From the NCBI GenBank assembly GCA_023382675.1, contig JAHDWN010000048.1, forward strand, positions 1 to 43,131: a DNA stretch of 43,131 nt, in the 5' to 3' direction. A program made the translations under genes and the position numbers. Shown here piece by piece: positions 16,001-23,086 of the stretch (position 1 is its first letter; each line of letters opens with the position of its first letter). The notes under the pieces were generated by a model. The model saw only the letters and a list, made by a program, of their open reading frames with translations, was not told the origin of the DNA and did not search any database. Source of the DNA: Anaerolineae bacterium (GTDB taxonomy: Bacteria > Chloroflexota > Anaerolineae > Aggregatilineales > Phototrophicaceae).

Positions 16001-16649
16001 TCGGTCGCTGTGCCGACGCCCCGGTTTCATCGTCTTCTTCGCTGCTGGCGATCCACGTCTCGACAAGATAGGGGCGCTCCGGATAGTGGCGCGGCCGTTC
16101 GCGCATCGTGGCGGATGCCTGCCTTTCGAGCGTCTGCGCGAGGTAAACATTAACCGTCTGGCTCGACTCAAGCTCGGTGATCAGACTGTTCAGGTAGCGC
16201 TGCTCCGCGGGCAGGGGCATCCCGATCTGCTCCGGGAACTGCTGGCGCAGTTGTTGCACGAGCCGCGCAAGCTGCTTTTCATATTCTCGCGGCTCCTGCC
16301 ACTTCTCGAAGCCGATGTGTTGCAGCGATCCCATCTCGAAAGGCACGTCGCGCGCGGGCACAGGCCGAATCCGCACCGGGAAGACCGGGATCTTGTTCGC
16401 GAGGGCGCGCCGCAGCTCGTTCAGGCACCACTGCGATTCGACGTAGTGCGGGCAAAAGACGGCGATCATGGCGAAAGAGTCATCAATCGCATCAGACAGG
16501 GTATCTACCCAATCATCACCGATCTGAATGCCCTCTTGCGACTTATCCAACCAGGATCGGACACCCTCGTTCTCAAGATCGGCTTTCAGCTTGTGCGTAA
16601 AGGTGCTTTCTTTGCTGGGGTAACTGATGAAGACATGTTGACGTGGCAT
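13092..16649 (-). CDS. TIR-NACHT-HEAT STAND protein
   Basis: This 1185-residue protein has three parts. The TIR domain (1-135) starts HVFISYPSKES and carries ESQWCLNEL, with E78 as the NADase glutamate. A NACHT-type NTPase (about 215-560) has Walker A GDAGTGKST at 237-245 and Walker B DLLWCLDGLSEL at 301-312. A long C-terminal solenoid follows, with HEAT-like helices such as AAPHLVNMLDKGNL, AVPALAAAALRPY, RSIPALTAIM and AREQLVQLLNAPTSATRAAAADALAQ, interrupted by an acidic Ala/Pro-rich segment near 960-1000. STAND proteins of this layout sense a ligand through the solenoid, oligomerise on ATP binding and activate the effector, here probably NAD depletion during phage infection. It is transcribed leftwards and divergent from the creatininase gene. 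Domains firm, trigger unknown. Confidence 0.9.
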   Translation of the reverse strand: MPRQHVFISYPSKESTFTHKLKADLENEGVRSWLDKSQEGIQIGDDWVDTLSDAIDDSFAMIAVFCPHYVESQWCLNELRRALANKIPVFPVRIRPVPARDVPFEMGSLQHIGFEKWQEPREYEKQLARLVQQLRQQFPEQIGMPLPAEQRYLNSLITELESSQTVNVYLAQTLERQASATMRERPRHYPERPYLVETWIASSEEDDETGASAQRPTIELPTAEDLLAYDQRFVILGDAGTGKSTVLRRIALTAARQRQADPDRGLLPVMLELSEWTDSYPTVESFLRTALPEGTSIDREDLLWCLDGLSELGEDAPRRALELRRWLAATTTPHNLILTCRRDYYTDALDVGIENVIQLTPLSDAQVEAFARHYLGANAGTFLGQIYGDQVRDNTRPLLLELVRNPLMLSMLTYVFESNPNQNLPQNTSRVFSQMVETLLLREDARGGLGKHKPADVRSALAKLAFAMIDGGRPREVPLDYAMSRMHLISGRSLLEAALEANLLETRGVTVRFAHPAMQAYFAALEVDRRSIVDKIRPAALDQAGRRLNNKWDNTIVALAGISDSPSTFTEQIAQRDLFLALRCAYSGADVLPDLQDRLLRQLLTPSADGKTLNATLKIEFDKKTKKKKRLELYWRAAEDTLNQTGAAIVPQLLRWLYRLNGPKLRSIIIRVLGHAQSATAAPHLVNMLDKGNLTQQEVVLTFNALRSIASAEMTLDMCRYLETKYVVNAALVLHAISDERAVPALAAAALRPYEIEVRLLLVRILATFADARSIPALTAIMKDRKSSARKLTETVSAVLPQIGEVVVAGALTVGTGAWTIASLRSNSGSLNTSHLLTKAMSNFGEKFDKLGKAVDALPDLRAAALDGLIAIPDREAITGLVIALSDSDAAIRARAAGALEMRRWSRNNATDEELAYYHGSRGEWSSMLTLGEAGEAVFLQLMAEQPDKIRTQLEEIYRQKKQGKAGEEAPAAEEADAPATETEPPAEPAALTTTPPTAARDREALAIDTTGGKLTVSVDMDEVRTQLNDLSGKARDRLKGFGVNVGSNDAEKARIAEMLSDMSAEAAREQLVQLLNAPTSATRAAAADALAQHADDEVQKALIERLADADADVRKAAARSLGAQKAAHAVVRLVLLLQDKAGAPRLSFGKKTGERVCDVAADALRAIGSQEALDALAMWQRSGG

Positions 16650-16812
16650 AATGAGGCCTCGACGATCAGTAAAAGAACGGGGCGAACATTATTACCACGC
16701 CAGAAGGATGCTTGGCAAGCTCAAAAATCTGCCCACCAGAATCGCGGTGCAAATGCGCAAAATTGGGTATCATTTTGCCCTGATCGGTTGCCTGTGAAAG
16801 TGAGCGTCTTCC

Positions 16813-17604
16813 ATGCGCTGGGAAGAACTGACCAGTGATGATTTCCCCCAGGCGGTCGCGGCCAGCCAGGGGGTGTGCCTGCTGCCGCTGTCCGTCGTCG
16901 AACGCCATGCGCACCATCTGCCGATGGCGACCGACACTTACATCGCGCGCGATCTGTGCCGCCGCGCCGCCGAGATCGAACCGGCGCTGATCTTCCCAGA
17001 CTTCATCTTCACGCAGATCCTGGAAGCGCAGCACTGCGCCGGGACGATTGCCCTCGATCCGGATCTGATCCTGAGCCTGCTCGACAACGTCTGCCGCGAG
17101 ATTGCCCGCAATGGCCTGCGCAAGATCGTGCTCGTCAATGCGCACGGCGGCAATCACGGGCTGATCGGCCTGTTCTTGCAGAAGCAGCTTGCCAGCCCGC
17201 GCGATTACGTCGTCTACGTCACCTATCCGCCCGTCATCGCCGCAGATGACCCGGCGGAAGTTGGCGACTGGTCGGCAGGTGATCACGCTGGGGCGCAGGA
17301 GACCGCCGCCGTCATGGCGATCCGCCCGGATCTGGTGCATTTTGATCGCGTGCGTGCAGACGGCGAGGGCGATGCGCGCGGGCGGCTCAAGGCGCTCACA
17401 GACCTGGGCACGACGACCGGCATCTGGTGGTACGCCGATCATCCGACGCATTACGCCGGCGACGCCTCGCCCGCGACTGCCGAGAAGGGTGAGCGCTGGC
17501 TGGCGGCGCGGGGCAAGGCGTTGGCGCGTGCCATCCGTGCCATCAAAGCCGACGACGAAACGCTGCGCTTGCAGCAAGCCTTCTTCGCCGCTGCGCAGCA
17601 CTGA
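16813..17604 (+). CDS. creatininase-family amidohydrolase
   Basis: This 263-residue protein has the metal-binding pattern of the creatininase family. VVERHAHHLPMATDTYIA carries the Glu/His/Asp ligands, NAHGGNHG the central loop, and GDHAGAQETAAVMAI the late ligand region. Members hydrolyse cyclic amides or N-formyl amides (creatinine, FAPy, mycofactocin precursor); the substrate here is unknown. It lies 10 nt ahead of the first permease gene, so it is probably cotranscribed with the importer. A role on the imported amine or an amide derivative is likely but unproven. The ATG at 16813 is the first that includes the conserved WEEL start. Confidence 0.85.
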   Translation: MRWEELTSDDFPQAVAASQGVCLLPLSVVERHAHHLPMATDTYIARDLCRRAAEIEPALIFPDFIFTQILEAQHCAGTIALDPDLILSLLDNVCREIARNGLRKIVLVNAHGGNHGLIGLFLQKQLASPRDYVVYVTYPPVIAADDPAEVGDWSAGDHAGAQETAAVMAIRPDLVHFDRVRADGEGDARGRLKALTDLGTTTGIWWYADHPTHYAGDASPATAEKGERWLAARGKALARAIRAIKADDETLRLQQAFFAAAQH

Positions 17605-17614
17605 GAGCGACGCC

Positions 17615-18562
17615 ATGGCTACACGCACGATCACACCGGGGCGCGCGACGCCCTCGCTCATGCGCCGCATTGGCACGTATCTCTACAATCATCCGAATCT
17701 GTCACTGCTGCTTTTGCTGCTGCTGCCGCTCGGCTGGTTGCTGATCGTCTACCTGGGCAGCATCGGCACGCTGCTGGTGCAGAGCTTCTTCTCGATTGAC
17801 GATTTCAGCGGGCGCATCATCCGCGAGTTCACGCTGCGCACCTACCAGGATCTGTTCACGCAGGCGCATTTCGACATCTTCCTGCGCACGGCGATCATGG
17901 CGGCGGCTGTGACGATTGCGGCGGCGATCATCGCCTTCCCGCTGTCATACTATATGGCGCGCTTCGCCAATAACCGCACGCGCGGCATCCTCTACCTGCT
18001 GGTGATGGTGCCGCTCTGGTCGAGCTATCTCGTGCGCGTCTACGCCTGGAAGCTGATCCTGGCCGACGAGGGCATCGTCACCTGGGCGTTCGGCGCGCTT
18101 GGCCTGCGTGGCGTGCTTGACGCCATGCTCGCCATCCCCTTGATCGGCGGACGCACGCTCTCGTTTTCGTTCATCGGCATGTTTCTCGTCTTCGTCTACA
18201 TCTGGCTGCCGTACATGATCCTGCCGATCAACGCGGCGCTTGAACGGGTACCCAAGTCGCTGATCGAGGCATCGAGCGATCTCGGTGCGCCGCCGGGCTA
18301 CACCTTCCGCAAGGTGATTCTGCCGTTGGCGTTTCCGGGCGTTATCGCCGGGTCGATCTTCACCTTCTCGCTCACCCTCGGCGACTACATCATCCCGCAG
18401 ATCATCGGCAATTCGAGCTTCTTCATCGGCGGGGCGGTCTACTCCTACCAGGGCACCGCGGGCAATATCCCGCTGGCGGCGGCCTTCACCGTCGTGCCGA
18501 TTGTGATCATGATCATCTACCTGATGATCGCCAGGCGGTTAGGGGCGTTCGATGCGTTGTAG
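17615..18562 (+). CDS. potB: polyamine-type ABC transporter permease (PotB-like)
   Basis: This 315-residue permease has about six membrane helices, beginning with LSLLLLLLLPLGWLLIVYLGSIGTLL. The EAA loop that contacts the ATPase reads [20 protein letters not shown], followed by AFPGVIAGSIFTFSLTLGDY. Length and spacing match PotB. The ATG at 17615 starts 10 nt after the creatininase stop; a longer in-frame extension upstream is only the shadow of that gene. The next permease gene is separated by 369 nt of repeats, which is unusual for partner subunits. Confidence 0.92.
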   Translation: MATRTITPGRATPSLMRRIGTYLYNHPNLSLLLLLLLPLGWLLIVYLGSIGTLLVQSFFSIDDFSGRIIREFTLRTYQDLFTQAHFDIFLRTAIMAAAVTIAAAIIAFPLSYYMARFANNRTRGILYLLVMVPLWSSYLVRVYAWKLILADEGIVTWAFGALGLRGVLDAMLAIPLIGGRTLSFSFIGMFLVFVYIWLPYMILPINAALERVPKSLIEASSDLGAPPGYTFRKVILPLAFPGVIAGSIFTFSLTLGDYIIPQIIGNSSFFIGGAVYSYQGTAGNIPLAAAFTVVPIVIMIIYLMIARRLGAFDAL

Positions 18563-18604
18563 GGCTGTTGGCTATCGGCGGTCGGCTGTCGGCTTTGGGG
18601 GATC
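18563..18604 (+). repeat. degenerate 7-nt repeat array (GGCTNNN), array 3
   Basis: Six 7-mers (GGCTGTT, GGCTATC, GGCGGTC, GGCTGTC and others) begin at the very next base after the PotB stop codon. Confidence 0.75.
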
Positions 18605-18627
18605 GCCCGATGCTCTAAGCATCGGGC
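18605..18627. repeat. REP-like palindrome
   Basis: GCCCGATGCT and AGCATCGGGC form a perfect 10-bp stem with a CTA loop. Confidence 0.65.
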
Positions 18628-18640
18628 TGGGCGGTCTGGA

Positions 18641-18659
18641 AGCCACCTGGAAGGTGGCT
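18641..18659. repeat. REP-like palindrome, shared with 22355-22373
   Basis: AGCCACCT and AGGTGGCT form a perfect 8-bp stem with a GGA loop. With flanks, the element matches the reverse complement of the one at 22355-22373 over about 24 nt with a single difference, in the loop. Confidence 0.7.
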
Positions 18660-18759
18660 GGTCTACGGCACACATGGTCTGGCAGCCTGCTTGATACAAA
18701 TCGATCAATTGACCAAGACTCGTCCATATCATGGCCTGACAAAGATACATGCCATTGTA

Positions 18760-18781
18760 CGGGCGAGATATATCTCGCCCG
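18760..18781. repeat. 22-bp perfect palindrome
   Basis: CGGGCGAGATA followed directly by its reverse complement TATCTCGCCCG gives an uninterrupted 22-bp palindrome in the permease spacer. Confidence 0.65.
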
Positions 18782-18876
18782 CCTGCCTGAGTTAGTCGCT
18801 CCTTTTTCCAGGCAATCTCCGGCAGACCTTATGCCGATAGTCGCTGTTGGCCTGAACGGGAAAAAACCACATCCCC

Positions 18877-18904
18877 CCTCTGTGCTCTCTGTGTCTCTGT
18901 GGTT
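18877..18904 (+). repeat. 28-nt CTCTGTG-type unit
   Basis: This single unit matches the reverse complement of 10599-10626 at 27 of 28 positions. It lies 27 nt upstream of the second permease start. Confidence 0.8.
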
Positions 18905-18931
18905 CAAAATTGCAACGGGGAGCGTCTGCCC

Positions 18932-19717
18932 ATGACTCAGCGCGCATCCTGGCCGCTCAAGCTGGCGACTATCGGTGGCATCCTGTTCCTGCACTTCCCG
19001 ATCCTGGTTATCTTCTTCTACGCCTTCACGACTGAGGAATCGGCCTTCACTTTCCCGCCGCCGGGCATGACGACCCGGTGGTTCGGCGTCATCGCCGGTC
19101 GCGAGGATTTCTGGCGCGCGCTCGGCCTGTCGCTTCAGGTGGCGGCCATCGCCACAACGCTGGCAATCATCCTCGGCACGCTGATCGCCCTCGCGACCTA
19201 CCGGCGCAGCTTCTTTGGCCGCGACGCCATCTCGCTGCTCGTCGTCCTGCCGATTGCGCTGCCGGGCATCGTCAGCGGCATCGCCCTGCGCTCGTCGATC
19301 AGCCTGTTCGGCATCGACTTCAGCATCTGGACGATCATCGTTGGTCACGCGACGTTTTGCATCGTCACCGTCTATAACAACGTGATCGCGCGCCTGCGCC
19401 GCGCATCGAATTCGATTGTCGAGGCGTCGAGCGACCTCGGCGCGTCCAACTGGCAGACGTTCCGTCACGTCATCCTGCCGAACATCGCGACCGCGCTGCT
19501 GGCGGGCGGGATGTTGGCCTTCGCGCTCTCGTTCGACGAGGTGATCGTCACGACCTTCACGGCAGGCCAGCAGCAGACGCTGCCGATCTGGATCTTCAGC
19601 CAGCTCACGCGCCCGCGCGACCGCCCAGTGACGAACGTCGCCGCCATCATCGTCGTGCTGACGACGATTGTCCCGATCTTCCTGGCCTATCGCTTCACGC
19701 AGGGCACGCGGGAATAG
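18932..19717 (+). CDS. potC: polyamine-type ABC transporter permease (PotC-like)
   Basis: This 261-residue permease has about six membrane helices ([36 protein letters not shown] and others). Its EAA loop reads [20 protein letters not shown], followed by [23 protein letters not shown], characteristic of PotC-type subunits. It is the expected partner of the PotB-like protein. The ATG at 18932 follows a GGGGAG motif and the 28-nt repeat. Its 3' end faces the leftward DUF5343/HEPN operon with no obvious terminator. Confidence 0.92.
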   Translation: MTQRASWPLKLATIGGILFLHFPILVIFFYAFTTEESAFTFPPPGMTTRWFGVIAGREDFWRALGLSLQVAAIATTLAIILGTLIALATYRRSFFGRDAISLLVVLPIALPGIVSGIALRSSISLFGIDFSIWTIIVGHATFCIVTVYNNVIARLRRASNSIVEASSDLGASNWQTFRHVILPNIATALLAGGMLAFALSFDEVIVTTFTAGQQQTLPIWIFSQLTRPRDRPVTNVAAIIVVLTTIVPIFLAYRFTQGTRE

Positions 19718-19803
19718 CGTTGTTGTCTAGGCGGTGGAGTTCGACCACTGTAACTTGTCCTCTGTCGGAGGGATAGTAGTCGATAATGGATTTGCCATGA
19801 TCG

Positions 19804-20304
19804 CTAGGTTTCTTTCGAGTTTCGAACTCGGACAACCAAGTGATTTGCTAGAGACAGGAGTTGTAGGGCACGCTCTTCCGTATCCTCCCAATCATGTTCG
19901 TGTACTCGCGGATTTCGAATTCCTGTCATCACGCCGGCAAGTATCTGCATATATCCTTTTTGTTCGTTCTCTTCCGACTCCGATGATAGAGCATTTAGCT
20001 TTAGTAGCGGTTTTTGAACAGAAAATGTGGTGTTCATCAGGGAGCTACCATCAAGGGCTGGAGCTGAGGCCTTCTTCTTCACAAGATTGTTAAGATATTT
20101 GTACGCTCTCTCTACTGCTTGTGCATGGTGACCATCTCTGAATAGCTTTTCCACGTACCTCAAAAGGTCAGGGTCACTTACAACTTGCTCCAGGGATGGA
20201 AGCACAGGCTCAACTCTGTCATTGGTGGGTTTGATTATCCCCGGTAAGGAATTGAGTTCGGATTGAAGTCTCTGCGCATTTCGGAAAACCGAATGTGTTC
20301 TCAT
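19804..20304 (-). CDS. TIGR02391/Ymh-family HEPN-like protein
   Basis: This protein has 166 residues from the ATG; a TTG 9 nt upstream at 20313 would overlap the preceding stop codon. It matches the TIGR02391 (Hypoth_Ymh) pattern: YVEKLFRDGHHAQAVERAYKYLNNLV, then LDGSSLMNTTF, then GIRNPRVHEHDW. The RNPRVH stretch (R130 to H135) is an Rx4H motif with Asn after Arg, the signature of HEPN ribonucleases. It is the second gene of a tightly coupled pair with the DUF5343 gene. HEPN proteins are common RNase effectors in abortive infection and toxin-antitoxin modules. The region is visibly more AT-rich than its surroundings. Family call good; activity inferred. Confidence 0.75.
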   Translation of the reverse strand: MRTHSVFRNAQRLQSELNSLPGIIKPTNDRVEPVLPSLEQVVSDPDLLRYVEKLFRDGHHAQAVERAYKYLNNLVKKKASAPALDGSSLMNTTFSVQKPLLKLNALSSESEENEQKGYMQILAGVMTGIRNPRVHEHDWEDTEERALQLLSLANHLVVRVRNSKET

Positions 20305-20309
20305 TTTGC

Positions 20310-21038
20310 TCAACTAGAGTAATCCTTCTTTACAATGTGTCGAGCAATGCTTGCGAATATCTGGTCGATCTGTTCTGCGGTGGCGTCTGGCGAGATATGA
20401 ATCTGCAAATCAATATGAAGTGTGAGATCGCTGTTACGGCCAATTTGCTGCTCCAACTGAGGAGTGCTCACTTCGATTGAACGAGCAGGTTGCGCCGATT
20501 TGGAGTCGGCACCGTCAGATTTGTTTCGGCTCGAGGAGGTCGATTTGGCATTCTTTGCTCTACTCTTTGACTCTCCTTTGTTTGAGCGTGTCTTGGAAAA
20601 TTCGGTACTTGACTTCGGTACGCCGTCGTGTAGAAGCATGTAAAGCGCTGCGCTTTGTCGTGCTGCACCTTGACCCAATTGGGCTGATAGACTGAACCAA
20701 CGCTCAACAGCGTCTCGATCTAGACCAGATCCAGAATAGAGATCGCGAAGCTCCTGCGGATAGACTTCAACAAGGATTTTTTGGCAAACCTCTGGATAAG
20801 TTGCGTCATGCCTCCACTCATTTGCCAAAGAAGTAGGTCTTCCGTCATCGTCAATCAGTCCAATTTTCTGTAGGGGGGCGATCACGTTCCGCGCTGCCTG
20901 ATCCGACCCCAGGCCAAGCAGAGATTTAAGATAGTTCACATTAACTGAGTTGGGTAAAGTCTTTTTGAACTGATCGCGCAATGTCCACCAGTTGCTCTCA
21001 GGAATGCGCGGGTATATGACTTTTTCGGATTCTGCCAT
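20310..21038 (-). CDS. DUF5343-family protein, partner of the HEPN-like gene
   Basis: This is a 242-residue protein from the ATG at 21038, which has GGATGGGATGAG just upstream; a TTG at 21083 would add 15 residues. Residues 1-130 look like the DUF5343 winged-helix region (IPESNWWTLRDQFKKTLPNSVNVNYLKSLLGL, VIAPLQKIGLIDDDGRPTSLANEWR). A Ser/Lys-rich disordered linker (about 137-190) follows, then a short conserved tail, LTLHIDLQIHISPDATAEQIDQIFASIARHI. The layout suggests a DNA- or protein-binding head with a C-terminal docking module. It is the first gene of the unit and may act as sensor, antitoxin or recruiter for the HEPN protein; this is inference. Confidence 0.75.
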   Translation of the reverse strand: MAESEKVIYPRIPESNWWTLRDQFKKTLPNSVNVNYLKSLLGLGSDQAARNVIAPLQKIGLIDDDGRPTSLANEWRHDATYPEVCQKILVEVYPQELRDLYSGSGLDRDAVERWFSLSAQLGQGAARQSAALYMLLHDGVPKSSTEFSKTRSNKGESKSRAKNAKSTSSSRNKSDGADSKSAQPARSIEVSTPQLEQQIGRNSDLTLHIDLQIHISPDATAEQIDQIFASIARHIVKKDYSS

Positions 21039-21163
21039 CTCATCCCATCCTGATATGTAGCTTGCTACAATTGTATTTTGCAATCATATCATAATAAGAA
21101 CAAAGATACGCGCACGGGTCAATTTTGACCCAACATCAGCTTCCAACATTGCAGTCGTGCCCG

Positions 21164-22255
21164 TCACGGCAATTGGCCGAACCAACGGGCATAGATGTCA
21201 TCGTAAATGTTGTCTTCCACGATCTCCAGCAATGCCCGGTCGATGACCTCGCGCAGCGGGCTGCCGGTCGGCAGGGCGATGCCGTAATCCTGCCGCTCGA
21301 ACAGCGGCCCGACAACCTGGACTTTACCTTGTCCTTCGGTGTTCGCATAGTAGATCAGCACTGGCGAGTCGTAGACCAGCGCGTCGATAGCGCCTGCTTC
21401 CAGCAAACCATAGCCATCCTCGATGCTCTCCAGCGGGACGAAGAGCAGACGCAGATCGCGCAGGTAGCTCGCGGCTGTCGTCCCATCCACCGTCGCGATG
21501 CGCTTGCCGGGCAGATCGTCCACACCGCCGATGGAACCCTGAAGCTGCTGGACGGTGTTCTGCGCACTCGGGTCGGCTGTCAGGTAGGCGACCAGGAGGA
21601 TGCCGAGCACGATCCAGACGAATGCGCCGATGCGCCCGGCGATGCTGCGGGGCATGTTCTCGCCCGCGCCGATCAAACTCGCCGCTGCCCACCAGATGCC
21701 CTCGCCGACGCCCGGCAGATAGGTATCGGGGAAGTTCGGGTTCTTGCGTTCAGCCAGCCAGACGAAGTGACCGACCAGCACCACTGCCACAATCATGACA
21801 CCGATGCCGATCAGGATCGTCGGGCTGAAAAACTGCAAGATCAGCCCCGGCCCAGGATCGTCGCCCGTGGTTGAAGTCATGATTTGCAGCCCGGCGTTGA
21901 ACATCGGCTGTGAGAAATCGACATACTCCTCGCGCTCCCGCGTGATGCTGATGCCGGCGATGCCCACGTCGGCGCGCGAATCGCGCACGTAATCAAGCAC
22001 CTCGGTCACCGTCTCCAGCGGGACGTAGGCGAAATCCATGCCCGTGCGCGCCGCGATCTCCTCCCACAGGTCGATGCTGAAGCCGCTGTACGTGCTGTCG
22101 TCGTTGTAGATCACGAACGGCAGCAGCGGCTTGATCGCCACGCGCAGCGGCTGCGTCGGCACGTCTTGCGCCGAGATCTGCCCCGCGCCGAGTAGCAGCA
22201 GCGCGATCAGGAGCGCCCACCACGGGGAAACGCGCATCATCCAGCTATGTTTCAT
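21164..22255 (-). CDS. prokaryotic glutamate-receptor-like ligand-gated channel
   Basis: This 363-residue protein has a signal peptide (1-30), then the first half of a periplasmic-type ligand-binding lobe (LRVAIKPLLPFVIYNDD, GFSIDLWEEIAARTG, ADVGIAGISITREREEYVDFSQPMF). A membrane helix (146-168), a re-entrant pore segment (about 186-204) and a second helix (205-226) interrupt it. The second half of the lobe then completes the fold (LPGKRIATVDGTTAASYL, ALVYDSPVLIYY, YGIALPTGSPLREVIDRALLEI). This is the GluR0-type order S1-M1-P-M2-S2. The selectivity-filter position reads LIGAGE instead of TVGYGD. The start at 22255 is fixed by the signal peptide. Ligand unknown, probably an amino acid. Confidence 0.85.
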   Translation of the reverse strand: MKHSWMMRVSPWWALLIALLLLGAGQISAQDVPTQPLRVAIKPLLPFVIYNDDSTYSGFSIDLWEEIAARTGMDFAYVPLETVTEVLDYVRDSRADVGIAGISITREREEYVDFSQPMFNAGLQIMTSTTGDDPGPGLILQFFSPTILIGIGVMIVAVVLVGHFVWLAERKNPNFPDTYLPGVGEGIWWAAASLIGAGENMPRSIAGRIGAFVWIVLGILLVAYLTADPSAQNTVQQLQGSIGGVDDLPGKRIATVDGTTAASYLRDLRLLFVPLESIEDGYGLLEAGAIDALVYDSPVLIYYANTEGQGKVQVVGPLFERQDYGIALPTGSPLREVIDRALLEIVEDNIYDDIYARWFGQLP

Positions 22256-22354
22256 GGGGTATCGCTGTTGGAGGTACAACGGCCAGATGCCGACGAGTAT
22301 AGCGCAATCTTCGCGCACTGCCCCGTGTATCGTGGCACGCCGCATCATCCCCTC

Positions 22355-22373
22355 AGCCACCTTCGAGGTGGCT
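22355..22373. repeat. REP-like palindrome, shared with 18641-18659
   Basis: AGCCACCT and AGGTGGCT form a perfect stem with a TCG loop. It lies upstream of the channel gene, in opposite orientation to its relative at 18641. Confidence 0.7.
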
Positions 22374-22386
22374 TCCAAAGTGCCAG

Positions 22387-22407
22387 CCAGACCGTTCGAC
22401 GGTCTGG
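22387..22407. repeat. REP-like palindrome
   Basis: CCAGACCGT and ACGGTCTGG form a perfect 9-bp stem with a TCG loop, 13 nt from the preceding palindrome. Confidence 0.65.
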
Positions 22408-22458
22408 CGGCGGCAATGGCAGAAAAAGAATCGATGTCCCCTTGACCGCGGATAGAAC

Positions 22459-23028
22459 CTAGACGAACAACTCCCGCACGGTCACGCGAAAGCCCGGGAG
22501 CACGTCCGCGCCGTCGAGCACGTCATGCTCGCGCAAAGTGTGTGCGCCGGAGGGGGTATGCACAACAACCGTCTTCGACATCGGGTAGGCGACCCAGATC
22601 ATGCGCGTGCCATATTGAAGATACGCGCTCACTGTGTCCTGAACCTCGTGCGCCTTGTCGTTGGGGGAGATGATCTCGACGGCCAGATCCGGTGCAAAGG
22701 GGACGTAGCCTGTATCAGGCAGCACATCCGGCACACGCGCGGCGGCAACAAAGCCAATGTCGGGCGCACGCACGGTATCACGTCCGTCCGGGTTCCTATG
22801 GAGGATGTAGCCCGTTTCCGCGCCAGTTGTCAGCCCCAGATGATGCGTTTCGACGAAATCTCCGACGATACGAATGAACCTAGAAGACATGACCCCATGC
22901 TGCCAACTGGATGGCGCCATAACGATCAATTCTCCTTCGCTCAGTTCGAGTCGCATCTCCGCGTACTCCGGCAGATGGGAGAGTTCCCACAGGTCTTCCG
23001 CCGTATAGGTCTTCGCCTGGACGACCAT
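22459..23028 (-). CDS. Uma2-family putative endonuclease
   Basis: This 189-residue protein is of the Uma2/DUF820 family. TYTAEDLWELSHLPEYAEMRLELSEGELIVM is the typical start, APDIGF and DLAVEIISPND carry the acidic residues of the restriction-endonuclease-like core, and YLQYGTRMIWVAYPMSKTVVVH follows. Normally a Lys sits in the helix after SPND; here the segment reads KAHEVQDTVSAYL. The family is abundant in Cyanobacteria and Chloroflexota, with unresolved biology, and nuclease activity is inferred from the fold. AAGGCG lies about 6 nt before the ATG. The gene stands alone. Confidence 0.88.
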   Translation of the reverse strand: MVVQAKTYTAEDLWELSHLPEYAEMRLELSEGELIVMAPSSWQHGVMSSRFIRIVGDFVETHHLGLTTGAETGYILHRNPDGRDTVRAPDIGFVAAARVPDVLPDTGYVPFAPDLAVEIISPNDKAHEVQDTVSAYLQYGTRMIWVAYPMSKTVVVHTPSGAHTLREHDVLDGADVLPGFRVTVRELFV

Positions 23029-23086
23029 AGCATCGCCTTTTTAAGCTAGGTTCAGTCTCATTGTAACACGTCTAGCCTGCCCAAAA

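Larger units (their letters stand above)
18563..18931. other. repeat island between the two permease genes
   Basis: This 369-nt spacer contains a 7-nt array (18563-18604), palindromes at 18605-18627, 18641-18659 and 18760-18781, and a 28-nt CTCTGTG unit (18877-18904). No gene is credible here. Confidence 0.75.

Noticed and set aside
15531-16838. Long plus-strand frames across the TIR-NACHT gene (also 14445-15416)
   Set aside because: They are antisense shadows of a gene with intact TIR, NACHT and HEAT motifs.
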